In this document: positions 46,443 to 57,324 of the stretch, piece by piece
How the letters are laid out: each line of letters begins with the position of its first letter
Position numbering within the stretch: the first letter of the stretch is position 1
NCBI GenBank assembly: GCA_951213105.1
Contig: OX578145.1
Coordinates: 10,578,610 to 10,642,609, forward strand
DNA: 64,000 bases
Reading direction: 5' to 3'
Source: Amaurobius ferox
Taxonomy: Eukaryota > Arthropoda > Arachnida > Araneae > Amaurobiidae
Made by a program: the position numbers and the translations under genes
The notes under the pieces: model-generated
Told to the model about the DNA's origin: nothing
Seen by the model: the letters and a program-made list of their open reading frames with translations, nothing else
The model's database searches: none

Positions 46443-48527
46443 TCAAGAAAATCCAGCTATTCTAAATTTTTTAACTATACCATTTACAAAATAAGAGGGA
46501 TATTTATATAAATTGCTGGTAATTTTTAGATTATCAATATGTAAAGCATGGAATTTTTTAACAGATATTCTATATATTCTAAAAAGCTGATTAAGAATAA
46601 TATTTCTAAACAATAGAAACGAGTTGCAGGAATTAAATGGTAAGATTTTATTAATTTTAAAATTAAAAGAGTCTTTTTTATCATATAAATTAGTAACAAT
46701 TTTTATCATATAAATTAGTAACAATTTTTATCATATAAATTAGTAACAATTCTATCAGAAGGTTCAACAAAAAGATTTAAATCCAAAAAATTAATATTTT
46801 TACTAATAGTAGCTTCATTAGGAATTAATTCCAAATTATCAGGATAGAAATCTATATTAATCACACAATTTTCAGTATGTACTAAGCGAATCAGATTATC
46901 AACATATCTGTATATTGTATAATCTATTGTTGTAAAAGACTGTTCAAAATGATAAAGATATAAATTAGCTAACATACTGCTACTGCAGCCACCCTGTGGA
47001 ACTCCTGAGACTTGTAGGTATAATTTATTTCCTTGAAAAATATAATTATTGAAAATAACAAAGTGAAGAAGTTTAGGAAAATTAACAAAACTGGCTTGAG
47101 ATGTAAGATTAGTAATATAGATCTTGATATTATTGAAAAGATCTTTAAAATCAAAAGTTTGAAATCCTATTAGATTTTTAAGGGATGTTAATCTATTCTT
47201 TAATTCTTTACTATTATTAAGAATAAGGTAATTATTGCTAGACTGACATCAACTATCATTTATTTGATTTAAAGAATTTAGAAGTAATTTACTCGCAGTA
47301 GTAGAGTAAGTATTATGCCTACTAGTTAATGTTTGAAATTTAATGGGATTTTTATGAAATTTTGCAATAAGCACAATATATGAAAATTTAAGAAATTTAT
47401 ATTTAATATCTAAGTCACTATACATATTGATAATTTTTAATTTAATACTATTAATGGAATGTAAATCAAGTTTAAAAAGACTATTATTTTTTAAATAATC
47501 TAACAGAAATTGTATATAAATTTTTTTACAGATAATAGCATAATTATTAGAGGCTTTATCAACATAGGTGATAACAAAATATTTTTGTAAATCAATAATG
47601 GAGGGTTCAATATTATCAAAATTATATATGGATCTAGACAATTTAATATACTCTCTCTATACTAATAGCATTTTTAATAGATTCTAATAAAGTAAATTTC
47701 CACATATTAAATGCCTCTAAAGGCATAGCATATTTAGAAGCTAATTTATATATATACTTATCAAGATCAAGATTAATGAATTTTAAAACTTTAATAGAAT
47801 TATGACAAGAGGGTAACCTGAATTTAGTGCCAAAAGACATAATGGTTCTCAACGAAATGTCTTTAACAATACCTAAGTCTCCTGTAACTATATGCCCCAG
47901 GTCAGAATTGAGAAATTTAGCATAATCTTTTACTGTACAATTACATTTATTTTCTAAAATCGATTTTGAATTCTGATCTAAAGAGAGAGATTGTGAAATT
48001 TCATTATAATTAAATATTGATCTACCAATAGGCCTGTTGTATTTAAAAGTCTTAGATACACTCAAATATCCAATAGGCATTAAATGCTTGAACTTGTTAA
48101 AAAGATGACAAAAATTTACAGAATTATAAATGGGATGCTTGAAAGAAATAACACAATTAGTTGATATATTTTCAAGATGATTTTGATTAAGTTTTAAATT
48201 TGAATACTGTGATCTTGTAATAAGTAAATCATAGAAAATATGATTAAAGTGTTCATTAGCAAGATTTAATTTTAAGAAAATTGCATAAACTCTATTTAAA
48301 TGTTTTTTCTTTACAGCAAAAACCCAGGATTTAATTAATTTCCACTGAAAAGTGCTATTAAATTTATTATGTAAACATATTATCTCAGCTTTATGATTAA
48401 AAATTGAGGAACGTCCATTGCCACATTTAAATCTTTTAAATTTAACAGATTTACTAGTATATAAAGGAGGTTTCAAAAACAGGTGATTAAAAATAGAGTA
48501 TTTATTATCTACAAAATTATTCTTCAC
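46443..48527 (-). pseudogene. PLE2: Penelope-like reverse transcriptase, frameshifted
   Basis: Read on the minus strand from 48527: N-terminal RT extension (RPIGRSIFNYN, HIVTGDLGIV, GTKFRLPS); then a frameshift near 47642; DKASNNYAIICKKIY and KFQTLTSRHNTY; a stop near 47249; then FDFKDLFNNI, GVPQGGCSSSMLANLYL and RYVDN; then NINFLDLNL and NLYDK. The motif C aspartate pair reads DN instead of DD. A 25-bp triplication at 46681-46750 shifts the frame again, leaving the C-terminal part at 46724-46443. It lies directly downstream of its endonuclease region. Confidence 0.85.
46681..46750. repeat. 25-bp tandem triplication inside the PLE2 RT
   Basis: 'tcatataaattagtaacaat' plus 'tttta' is repeated nearly three times. 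25 is not a multiple of three, so it breaks the frame after NLYDK. Confidence 0.85.
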
Positions 48528-48529
48528 AA

Positions 48530-48868
48530 TATTACCATTAAGATATAGTTGATTTAATCCATATGGAAAAAAGAGTACAATTTGATTTTATATAATAGTT
48601 TTCAAAATAAGTCCTATCTGCAGTATTTGTTTTTATATCCAATATATGGATTGTGATATTTTCAAAACCGTGTTTAGCAAAGTGTTTATATTCAATTTTA
48701 TTAGAAGTAGGAAGAAAATTATTATTGAGGATATATTTTTTGACATGATCTCTATGAACATTCATACGTAGATGAATGGGATTACTAGTTTGTTCAATAT
48801 ATGATAGATTACAAATATTACAAGAAAGACGATATATGCAACTTTACGGAAAGGCAGATGGCTATTAA
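48530..48868 (-). pseudogene. PLE2: GIY-YIG-like endonuclease region, N-terminal to the RT
   Basis: On the minus strand, one frame reads CIYRLSCNICNLSYIEQTSN and then HLRMNVHRDHV, followed by KHFAKHGFENITIHIL and the linker FPYGLNQLYL. A Cys-x2-Cys followed by YIGxT and an Arg/His-containing helix is the pattern of the GIY-YIG endonuclease in Penelope-like elements; here the Gly of YIGQT is Glu. In canonical Penelope elements this domain follows the RT. Here it precedes it, the order of the Naiad/Chlamys (permuted) clade. Frameshifts occur near 48765 and 48535. Confidence 0.7.
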
Positions 48869-51461
48869 CCCTTTCCCGATGGTTGGCACGCCCGCGTGCC
48901 GGCTGCGAACTTACATTCAAGGACGGACAGCATGCACTCGTGGCGGAGAGAACTTTACCCTAAACGGCGAGTGGCGCGTATCGGTGTTTTTGTGTGAAAC
49001 ATTTTCATTTGAATTTATTTGTCTACTAGATGGCGTTAAATGCCCGTGGAAGCAACTTAAATGTATTTTGTAGGTGCTTGACCTTGGCAGAAGGAGAATC
49101 CAATGAATTATTTCTCCATTTGGAGCGGTGAAACATGGTTCTGTAAAGTAAACAGACAGATCACTACTCGCAGCATCAACAATTTTATAATTGAGTTCCG
49201 GGTCTCGTTCTGATTTTAGCTTTTATTGATTTCATTGCTGAATTAGAGGAATATAAGAGAGTAATTTTTTTTCGGGTGGGTGGGGGAGAGGGGGAGGGGT
49301 AAAGGAATGTGTGGCAATGAAATGATTAGGTTATTTCGGATAAAAGTATGGCTGGTTTGAAACGTTTTCTTTCTGTGGAAGAATATACGCGTATGGTAAA
49401 CGAACCAGACAGTAATGAAAGCGATGCATATAGTGAAGATTCGTGGAAAAGTGTTATTTCTGATGATGAATCTGAAAATGCAACTGATTCTTCAGATTCT
49501 GAGCGTACTATTATTACAACGCCGCCAGCTTCAGTTGCTGTTTTTTCGAATGATGTTTGGACATGTGATTTGAAAGATCTGAATTCTTTGGAGTTTTTGA
49601 ACATACCTGGAATAAATCACAATATTATGCCACCTACTTTAGATAAGGAACTTGATTTTTTAAGCATATTTTTTGATGATGGACTAGTAGAATTTATCGT
49701 AAAAGCAACTAATGAGTTTGCAAAGAAAAAATGGGAGAAAAGTCTCCTCTCTCCTTCCACATCGAAGACATCACCTATTCCAAATGTATTTACACCTGTG
49801 ACAGGAAACGAATTTCGTGTGTTTCTTGCACCAGTAGTTTTGACGAGCATTGTCAGAAAACCAAATCTTAAAATGTATTTTTCTAAGAATCCAATTATCA
49901 GTACTCCTTTTTTCAATTCAGTTATGAGTCGCGATCAATTTATAGGAATATTACGTTACCTTCATTTTACTCTTGATAGTAATGCCCCAAAACTAGATAA
50001 ATTGAATCCCGTGTTAGATGCATTAGTTTCAAAATTTAAATCTATATACACTCCTAGAAGAAATGTGTGCATTGATGAATCTTTGTTCTCATGGAAAGGA
50101 AGGCTGGGATTTTGTCAATATATCCCCTCGAAAAGGTCCAGATATGGAATAAAAATATATAAATTGTCAGAATCGGAATCAGGATATATATGGAATTTCC
50201 TTGTGTATACTGGAAAGGACACGGAATTATCAAGTTCTGATGGTGGGTATGGAGAACGTGTTGTGAAAACACTTCTAAGTGAACTTTTAGGAAAAGGATA
50301 TACTTTGTATTTGGATAGATTTTTTACCTCTCCTGTACTTACAAAGTATTTGTTGTCTAACAATATGCATGTATGTGGTACAGTTTTAAAAAATCGGAAG
50401 GACATGCCAAAGAATTTTCCATCTGTACCTCTACGCAAAGGAGAAATTGCAGCAGTGCAAAAGGATGGTGTGAATGTCATTTTATTCAAAGATAAAAAGA
50501 AGGATCTCTTAATTTAACAACTTTTCATACTGACAAAATGCAAAATTCTGGAAAGAAAGACCGGAAAACATTCGAAGACATTTTAAAACCAAATTGTACT
50601 TTGGAATATAACAAATACATGGGGTGTGTGGATATTGGGGATGAGTCTCTAACGCATTATCCAGCTTATAGAAAAACTATCAAATGGTACAAAAAATTAT
50701 TTTTTGGCTTTCTAGATATTGCAATATTGAATGCTCATAGTCTTTTTGACAATAAGAAAGGGAAAAAATTCCCAATCTTGCAGTTTCGTCTTCATCTCAT
50801 AGAGCAACTTATTGAAATGTTCTTTACCCCTGAACAGTCCAGTAGAAGTAGTTATCTCATCCCCTCTCCTCTCTGTCTAATTGGAAGACATTTTCCAAAC
50901 TTGTGCTCTGATACAGGTAAAAAAGACCTCCGAAGAAGATGTATAGTTTGCTTGCAAACTACAAAAGGCAAAAAAAAGCGCATAACGACTTATTATGAAT
51001 GCAAAGATTGCAATGTTGGTCTGTGCGTGGGTACTTGCTTTGAAATATACTATACGCAAAAGGTGTATTAATTAATGAAAATAGCTACGCTATTTTCTTG
51101 TGTATATATGTACATAATTTCTATTAGCTATATAAATATTTCATTACCATCATTTCAATATTTTTTCTGATTAACTGATAACTATTTTAATCAAGGTAAG
51201 TAATCATTTTTAATACACTAAAATTTTTAATATTTTGATAAAAGAAAATTTGTATGAAAAATATACAACAAATAGAAAATAAGAATTTCCTTTATTCCTG
51301 AAAATAGTAGAATGCTGTGTTGAACGAGTGATTTTTAGTGAATTTTTTTCGAGAGTTAGGCTTAGCGCAAAATAAATAGCTGTCTTTTGGGCACATTTCG
51401 GAAACGAAGCGCTCCGTTCTTTGGGCCATGGTAGTTTCGGAATGCCACCGTCGCGAAAGGG
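48869..51461 (+). mobile_element. Near-complete piggyBac element nested in PLE2
   Basis: 2,593 bp between TTAA sites (48865-48868 and 51462-51465). The tips are inverted: CCCTTTCCCGATGGTTGGC at left, CCCTTTCGCGACGGTGGC read in from the right. It splits the endonuclease region of PLE2, so it arrived after PLE2. Same family as the deleted copy at 22014-24350. Confidence 0.9.
49348..51071 (+). pseudogene. piggyBac transposase with a single frameshift
   Basis: This is a cut-and-paste transposase specific for TTAA. The first open part is 389 residues from MAGLKRFLSVEEYT. It has an acidic N-terminus (residues 20-60), then the DDD core: first Asp in CIDESLFSWKG, second in LYLDRFFTSP. A frameshift at about 50500-50515 separates the second part (177 residues), which carries the third Asp in YMGCVDIGDES and KWYKKLFFGFLD, and a cysteine-rich C-terminal domain (CIVCLQ, CKDCNVGLCVGTCF) typical of the family for DNA binding. 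Total length is about 570 residues, normal for piggyBac. All three aspartates are present. The start is the first Met of the conserved frame, also shared by the copy at 22467. Confidence 0.92.
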
Positions 51462-51643
51462 TTAAGGTTCGTAATTTGAGTTTTAGAAGCAGAAAGGCAA
51501 GTTTTGCAATTTCCATTCTTACATACACTGAAATTATAATTTTTAGTGGGGTAATTACTATATTCAAAACTATCCATTACACAATGTTGGTAATTTGATA
51601 TCAGTCTAAACAATTCCCAACATAAATTGAAAATACCGGGCAA
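51462..51643 (-). pseudogene. PLE2: N-terminal zinc-finger part of the endonuclease region
   Basis: The frame contains LISNYQHCVMDSFEYSNY, then FSVCKNGNCKTCLSAS, and runs into the piggyBac at 51461; its sense continues at 48868. The CxxxxCxxC pattern upstream of the GIY-YIG block is known in permuted Penelope-like elements (family knowledge). The open frame appears to continue to 51292 only because it reads into the piggyBac end. Confidence 0.65.
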
Positions 51644-51649
51644 TATCTA

Positions 51650-52041
51650 TCTAATTATATAAAAAAGTATAAATAAGTTGCCAGTCACTAAATCAAATAA
51701 GAAGTGTAATTCATGAAATAAAAGTGGAATTCATAAAATAAAGACAATAATACATAGAGAGAATAAAAGAAATAATAAAATAATTGCTTATATAAAATTA
51801 TAAACAACTAAGTCCAAGTTAAACCTAATGAATAACAGGAGGATATTACAAAAAAAAGAAAACACAATGTAAGATACATTAGTTTTAAACTAGAATATAA
51901 AACAACACAGTGTATTAATTAATACAAAAGTGTAAAATCTGGATTCACTTAAAATCCATTCCATATAAGATAAAGATTGTACTGATAAGTACAGTTTAAG
52001 CACTTCAATAATTCGAATAATAGCAAATAATATATGCATAT
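51650..52041. other. 5' non-coding region of PLE2
   Basis: AT-rich sequence between the N-terminal coding part and the right inverted repeat. I see no frame and no clear ribozyme core. Confidence 0.4.
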
Positions 52042-52543
52042 ATGGCAACACTTGTCACTTCTTTCTGTGTTCCCGTGCTTACTAGGTTAGTGTGTTTTTT
52101 CAGTCAGTTTTTTGGTATCCATTTTTCCTTTTATTTTTCTTATTTATGTATGTCGTCCAAGTAGAAATAGTTTACAGATATAATCTATCTATTTCTTCAG
52201 AAACATACATTTTTGTGTTTGCTTCTACAAAAAACTTGGACATGATTACGATTTTTATAGAAGTGAACAATTCATGATTTAGGCTTAGAGCCTTGCCCAC
52301 GTGTATAGTATTTGTGATTGATTTCGTTTATTATTCTTTTTTTGATTCCATACCTTTGTATTTAGATACTTTTCATTGACTTGTTGATTCAATATTTATT
52401 TTATTTATTTGTTTTTTTAATTTTTTTCCATATGCTTGAAGATTTATTGATTTATACTTTTATTTCATAAGCCTGTTAGATAGTTGAATTTTCATGTTAC
52501 AGCTTCTCACTTTTCTTTCATTGGATCTTCAAACCTTTTTTTT

Positions 52544-52549
<6 letters not shown>
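52042..52549 (-). repeat. Right inverted repeat of PLE2
   Basis: 508 bases mirroring 45731-46239. The outer end runs directly into a (TA)n tract at about 52546-52592. Confidence 0.88.

Positions 52550-52592
<43 letters not shown>
52546..52592. repeat. (TA)n microsatellite at the PLE2 edge
   Basis: About 46 bases of TA abut the outer end of the right PLE2 repeat. Confidence 0.9.
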
Positions 52593-52594
<2 letters not shown>

Positions 52595-52839
52595 AAACAG
52601 GAATTTAAAAATTATTTGAAAATGTTTACAAAGTCCAGTTTTTTTCTTCACATTTGGGCAGTCTTTAAAGGGAAGAAATTCCGCATCTATTAAGTCCATA
52701 TCTTATATCTGGGACACAAACACTTGAGAGGCTTAGGTAACAAGTCTAATATATCTTTCAACTGTTTGAGAATGATAAGGAAATCTGAAAATTCTGTTTT
52801 TATCAAGCTCATTTTCTATTATTTCTTTCAGAGCAGTGG

Positions 52840-53690
52840 CTACTAAATTCCAGATTCACAATGTAAGCTATAGCTTGGTAAAAGTGCCCCGGAAATGTAC
52901 AAATTGATGAAACAAGTTTATGGTGAGTTTTGTTTAAGTAGATCAAATGTTTTCCTGTGGCACAAACATTTTTTGGATGGAAGAGATAAGCTAAAAGATG
53001 ATAAGCATACAGGATGACTAAGTTCATCTAAGACACCCGAGATTATTGAAAAAGTACATGATTTCGTGGCAAACAATTGCTGTGCGTCACAAAGAATGAT
53101 GAAAGAGTCTTTAAACATCAATAAAAAAAAAATGATTCGAACCATCCTGCATGAAGATTTGGCCAAAAACAAAAGTCTGTGCTAAATTTGTTCCACACAC
53201 TTTAACCAATAAACAAAAATCAAAGAGAACTGCATATTGCAGAGACGTTATTTCAGCTGCTGAAACTGATCCAAACTTCTTGAAATCGATTGTTACAGGT
53301 GATGAAACATGGTGTTTTCAGTATGATCTTGAAACAAAGCGACAAAGTGCAGAATGGAAGTCAAAAAACTCACCACAAGCGAAAAAAACAAGAAAAGTTC
53401 CATCCAAAATCAAAACAGTGCTTATTACATTCTTCGATAGTAAGGGTATTATCCACAAAGAATTTGTATCAACTGGACAAACAATTACTGGTGAGTATTA
53501 TTTAAATGTTTTGAAGCATTTGACAGCCAGAATTCGTTGCATTCGTCCAGAATATCGGGATGAAAGCAATTGGAGTTTGTTGCATGATAATGCACCCAGT
53601 CACACCTTACTTAAAAAACAAAACAAATCATAATTTCTTGTTTCAATTTCATTTTGCAAACCCAGACATAAAAATTGTTTGATGCACTGT
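52840..53690 (+). pseudogene. Second mariner relic, 3' truncated
   Basis: An N-terminal helix-turn-helix region (VFLWHKHFLDGRDKL, MIRTILHEDLAKN; 52900-53165) is followed by an open part at 53151-53633 with VTGDETWCFQYDLETKRQS (first Asp) and LLHDNAPSHT (second Asp). It ends before the third Asp (YSPDLAP block). There are stops and a frameshift in the N-terminal part. It differs from the mariner at 22884-24203 in sequence, so it is a separate family. No terminal repeats were identified; it ends in a short TA tract. Confidence 0.85.
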
Positions 53691-53873
53691 GTATATATAT
53701 ATACAGGGTGTTCCAGGGGTCCTATTTTAGCGCGAACCCACGAGATTCTCGCGAAATCCATAAAAAATCTCGCGTAAAAATTTAGACTGCGCGAGAATTT
53801 CTCTCTCTCCAGTTCAGGTCTAAAATTATTTTTTCCTTCAAATTGGATACCGAGAAATCCGATGCCCGATGAC

Positions 53874-54134
53874 TAGAGATGCAGATTCGAGGTGGCCAGG
53901 TCGCCATTGGCGACTAACATTATTACAGTAAGTCGCCATTTCTGGCGATCGAAATTTCTCTAGCATCCTTTCAGTTCCACGGCGTCCGCGGCCAGTAGAT
54001 CGGGCCGATTGCTTCGCGACTGCAAATTGCGATCAGTCGCCTCATTGTTGCGAATCGCTGGCCGATTGCCGTGCGGTCGCGGACCACGATTCCGTAGTTA
54101 CGCGTGAATCGCAGTCAATCGCGATTTGGGCACA
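53874..54134 (-). repeat. Dispersed repeat D, copy 2
   Basis: Reverse complement of 26945-27185. Unusually rich in CG-containing words (gcgattgc, gcggtcgcgg) compared with the surrounding DNA. Non-coding. Confidence 0.7.
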
Positions 54135-55564
54135 CTAAAAGTACTACGTGTTTCTAATTAGCGAGATATTTTATAAAAAACTATTAAGTGGTTTCCCCTG
54201 CTTGCGCGAGTCGCAAATTCGATCAAATAAAATTTTCCTTTTTTTTATAGGATTCTTTCACGGTTTTGTTTTATGCTCTTTCCGAGTACTTCCCGCATTT
54301 TTCGTGTTTTGCTGGAGAAATTTTCTTCTTTCCGCGGCCGAAAATCCTTTCCCCCGTACACAGTCTGTCTACAGGTTACAAATATCCCGAAAATGTCGTG
54401 AAATTGCCCATATATGCCTCCAAAATGTCGCAAAATGCGAACAAAACAACGAATTTTTTATCAGAGACATTTCTTTCTTACATCTGAAGATCTGTTTCGC
54501 CGCGATTGCAAAAACGACGTTCGCATACGGCGATTCCGACAGTTTCTGAGGAGACATGACCATTGAATATCTTTTTGCCATTTTTACAATATACTATTTG
54601 CATCGACTGAATGTTTTTATAATGATTTCGTTTAATATACAAAGGATAAAAACCAAACCATTTTTCTACCGAATTATTAATAAAATGAAGGGTTATTTTG
54701 CAGTAGCATCACGAAAATCTGCATTTGTACGCTATCCTCGGCATACCTCGTTTAATTTGAAAAATATTTCCCACTTTTCCAATCTGTTTGCATCGACTAC
54801 AGTGTTTGTAATTGTTTCGCGTTTTATACAGGAAAATTATTTTACAAACGTATTATTTATGAAATAAAGAGCTATTTTGAAAACAAAAAGAAAAAAGTCG
54901 ACACTTTCCAAACAAAATGGCTAAAATCACATGACTGGCTTAAGATTCAACAAAAGGACAATGCAATCCTTATGTTCTGCAGGTTATATAAAAAATACAA
55001 AAAAAAAAGAATCCATTTTGAAACATCAAGTCAAAATTATTACCTAATTCTATATGCCTAGTGAAATAGTTTTCGTCGATATTCGCCTTCGGCGATCAAA
55101 AATCGCTAAAGTGTTTAATTGCTATTGCTGCATGAAAATTGATCATAAAATGATTTTAAAAATCAAAATATAAAGTAAATACAGACGGCCCTTGATTTTT
55201 GCAGTTTACAGACAAAAAAATCGTAAATTAGCATGTGAGTCATTTTATGTGAGTATATTTGCTAACAAGTGGTGGGGAGGGAGGTATAAAATTATCAAAA
55301 ATGTGCTTACTTATATTTAAACGACTCCTAATTAATTTTTAAAAAGAATGTAAGTAAGAATGTTAAAAGAATGTTAGTTTTAAAAATTAAAATGTCGAAA
55401 AATATGAGCAATAGTTAATGTTTTCTTTTTTATTACTTTCTAAAATAGCATGGTAAAAAAAATGAAATTTTAAGTTTCTCTCCTTATGACAGAAAATCTC
55501 TCCCAAAATTTACTGGAAGGAGAGAAATTCTCCCTCTCTTTTCCTGACTTAGTGGGAACCCTGG
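54135..55564. other. Non-coding repeat region with a degraded duplication of about 195 bp
   Basis: Two related blocks (54571-54701 and 54769-54884) share 'tttgcatcgact', 'gtttcgtttaatatac'-like and 'attattaataaaatgaag'-like parts. 53703 and 55565 both carry the word GGTGTTCCA, so 53703-55564 may be one repeat unit. Open frames at 54148-54549 and 54556-54867 show no domain. Confidence 0.4.
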
Positions 55565-56398
55565 GGTGTTCCAAAAACATTGACCTCAGCTTTTATTCCT
55601 TAAATATTGATCTTAGACATATATAATAAATTACAAAGTTGCGTAAAAAAAGGTACAGGATTTTATGAAATCGATTAAAATTTTCAAGGGAATTAAATTT
55701 TAAGAAATAGGTGATGTACGAAATTTCAGTATTTTATCATAAAAAGTCCCAGAGATATAAAAAGACAAAAATGCTGACTTAAACCATTTTTCGATGCATC
55801 GACACGGGTTCTCAGAGGAAAAATCATGTTGGCAGATCGCGTTTCAGGGGGTCATATACAAATTATGAAAACAATGATTGCATAAATAAATATTAATTTT
55901 GCTATTTATTCATACAAAAGTATCTACACTGTGTAGAAATAATAACTTTACACAAAGATTACAAAGCTTGTTTAAACTGTTTTCCATCCATGCCAAAGAT
56001 CCATTAAAGATAAGAGGCAGATATTATTTGCCTATGATGCATTTCTGCATTGCATCATATGCACTCTTGCTGTAAACATTTCAATTTCAATTTGTGATTA
56101 ATCCCTCACCAACTTTGTTTGAACATAACTCTGGGACTTTTTATGATAAAATGCTGAAATTTTGTACATCACCTTATTAGTGTATGGAGCACATTTTACT
56201 CATTGGGAATGTTTTTGCACGGGGGCCATATAAAAATTAAAATTTTGTATTTCTTTATTTCTTTAAATTTAATCCCCTGAAAATTTTTATCGATTTCATA
56301 AAATTCTGTAACTTTTTTTTATGCAACTTTGTAATTTATTATATATGTCTAAGATCAATAATTAAGGAATAAAAGCCGAGATCAATGTTTTTGGGACA

Positions 56399-56400
<2 letters not shown>
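55565..56400. mobile_element. Non-autonomous DNA element with terminal inverted repeats of about 200 bp
   Basis: 836 bp. Left end GGTGTTCCAAAAACATTGAC and right end (inward) GGTGTCCCAAAAACATTGAT; the arms continue through 'gatcttagacatatataata' to 'ataaaaagtcccagag'. The right arm has about 80 extra bases. No coding. Right flank is (TA)n. Confidence 0.8.

Positions 56401-56478
<78 letters not shown>
56401..56478. repeat. (AT)n microsatellite
   Basis: About 76 bases of pure AT repeat directly after the element at 55565-56400. Confidence 0.95.
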
Positions 56479-56479
<1 letters not shown>

Positions 56480-57265
56480 TGAAATGTAATAATAAGAATT
56501 ATGTAAAAATAAAAAAAAAGAAAATTACAATTCAAGTAATATTAACATCACCATAGAAGCAAATTCACTGCCATAAAGCCGATAAGAGAAAAGAACAGAA
56601 CCTTCCCAAATTCGATGATTAATCAGAATTAAATTCATCTTCAGGTCTGAGTATTTAATTCTAATTAACCCAAACAAATGCCTGTTTCAGATTAAGCAAT
56701 AGTACATTACTATAAATGCTTAAACTCAGACTACAGGCATCAAAAAATGAAAAAATGAAAAAAGGATACATTAAGAAAATTGTATTACCATGCGGCATGA
56801 ACCCTTCCTCTTCTACCACGTGTATACACGATCAACCTCAACAGCTTAATCTAGAAGCACCGGAATGAACAAGTCGAAATTCTACCAGGGAGGCAGTACG
56901 AACGTTCACGGAAATACTCCCAAACCCATCCAGTGAGTCTAAGCTGGAGACTGGACAAGCAATTCAAAATACAACTTCCCAAACATGCAGAACTGAATAT
57001 GAATCATAGATGAAAATTCCTACTAAACAAGTAATTCATAGGAAAACTGGATAAACGAGAATGCCACTATACACCATTATAAGGGCGCTCAAAACGTAGT
57101 TTCAATACTGACAAAAGTTACATTTTTTTGCGAAAATAAAATTCAAAACATTAAAGTTAATGCATCTTATTTTCCGATTTTTTTATTTTTCTAATGTTTT
57201 TGACTTAGTTTATTATTTTTCATTTTTATTTATTTATATAATTAATAAATAATCATATATAACAT

Positions 57266-57302
<37 letters not shown>

Positions 57303-57324
57303 TTTTCCCTCTCTCTCCTGTATG
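56479..57324 (-). other. Presumed 3' region of PLE3
   Basis: No coding. Lies downstream of the PLE3 frame and contains a more G+C-rich stretch (56790-57005, with 'tctaccacgtgtatacacg' forming a short inverted repeat) and a (TA)n tract at 57262-57302. Assignment to PLE3 is by position only. Confidence 0.35.
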
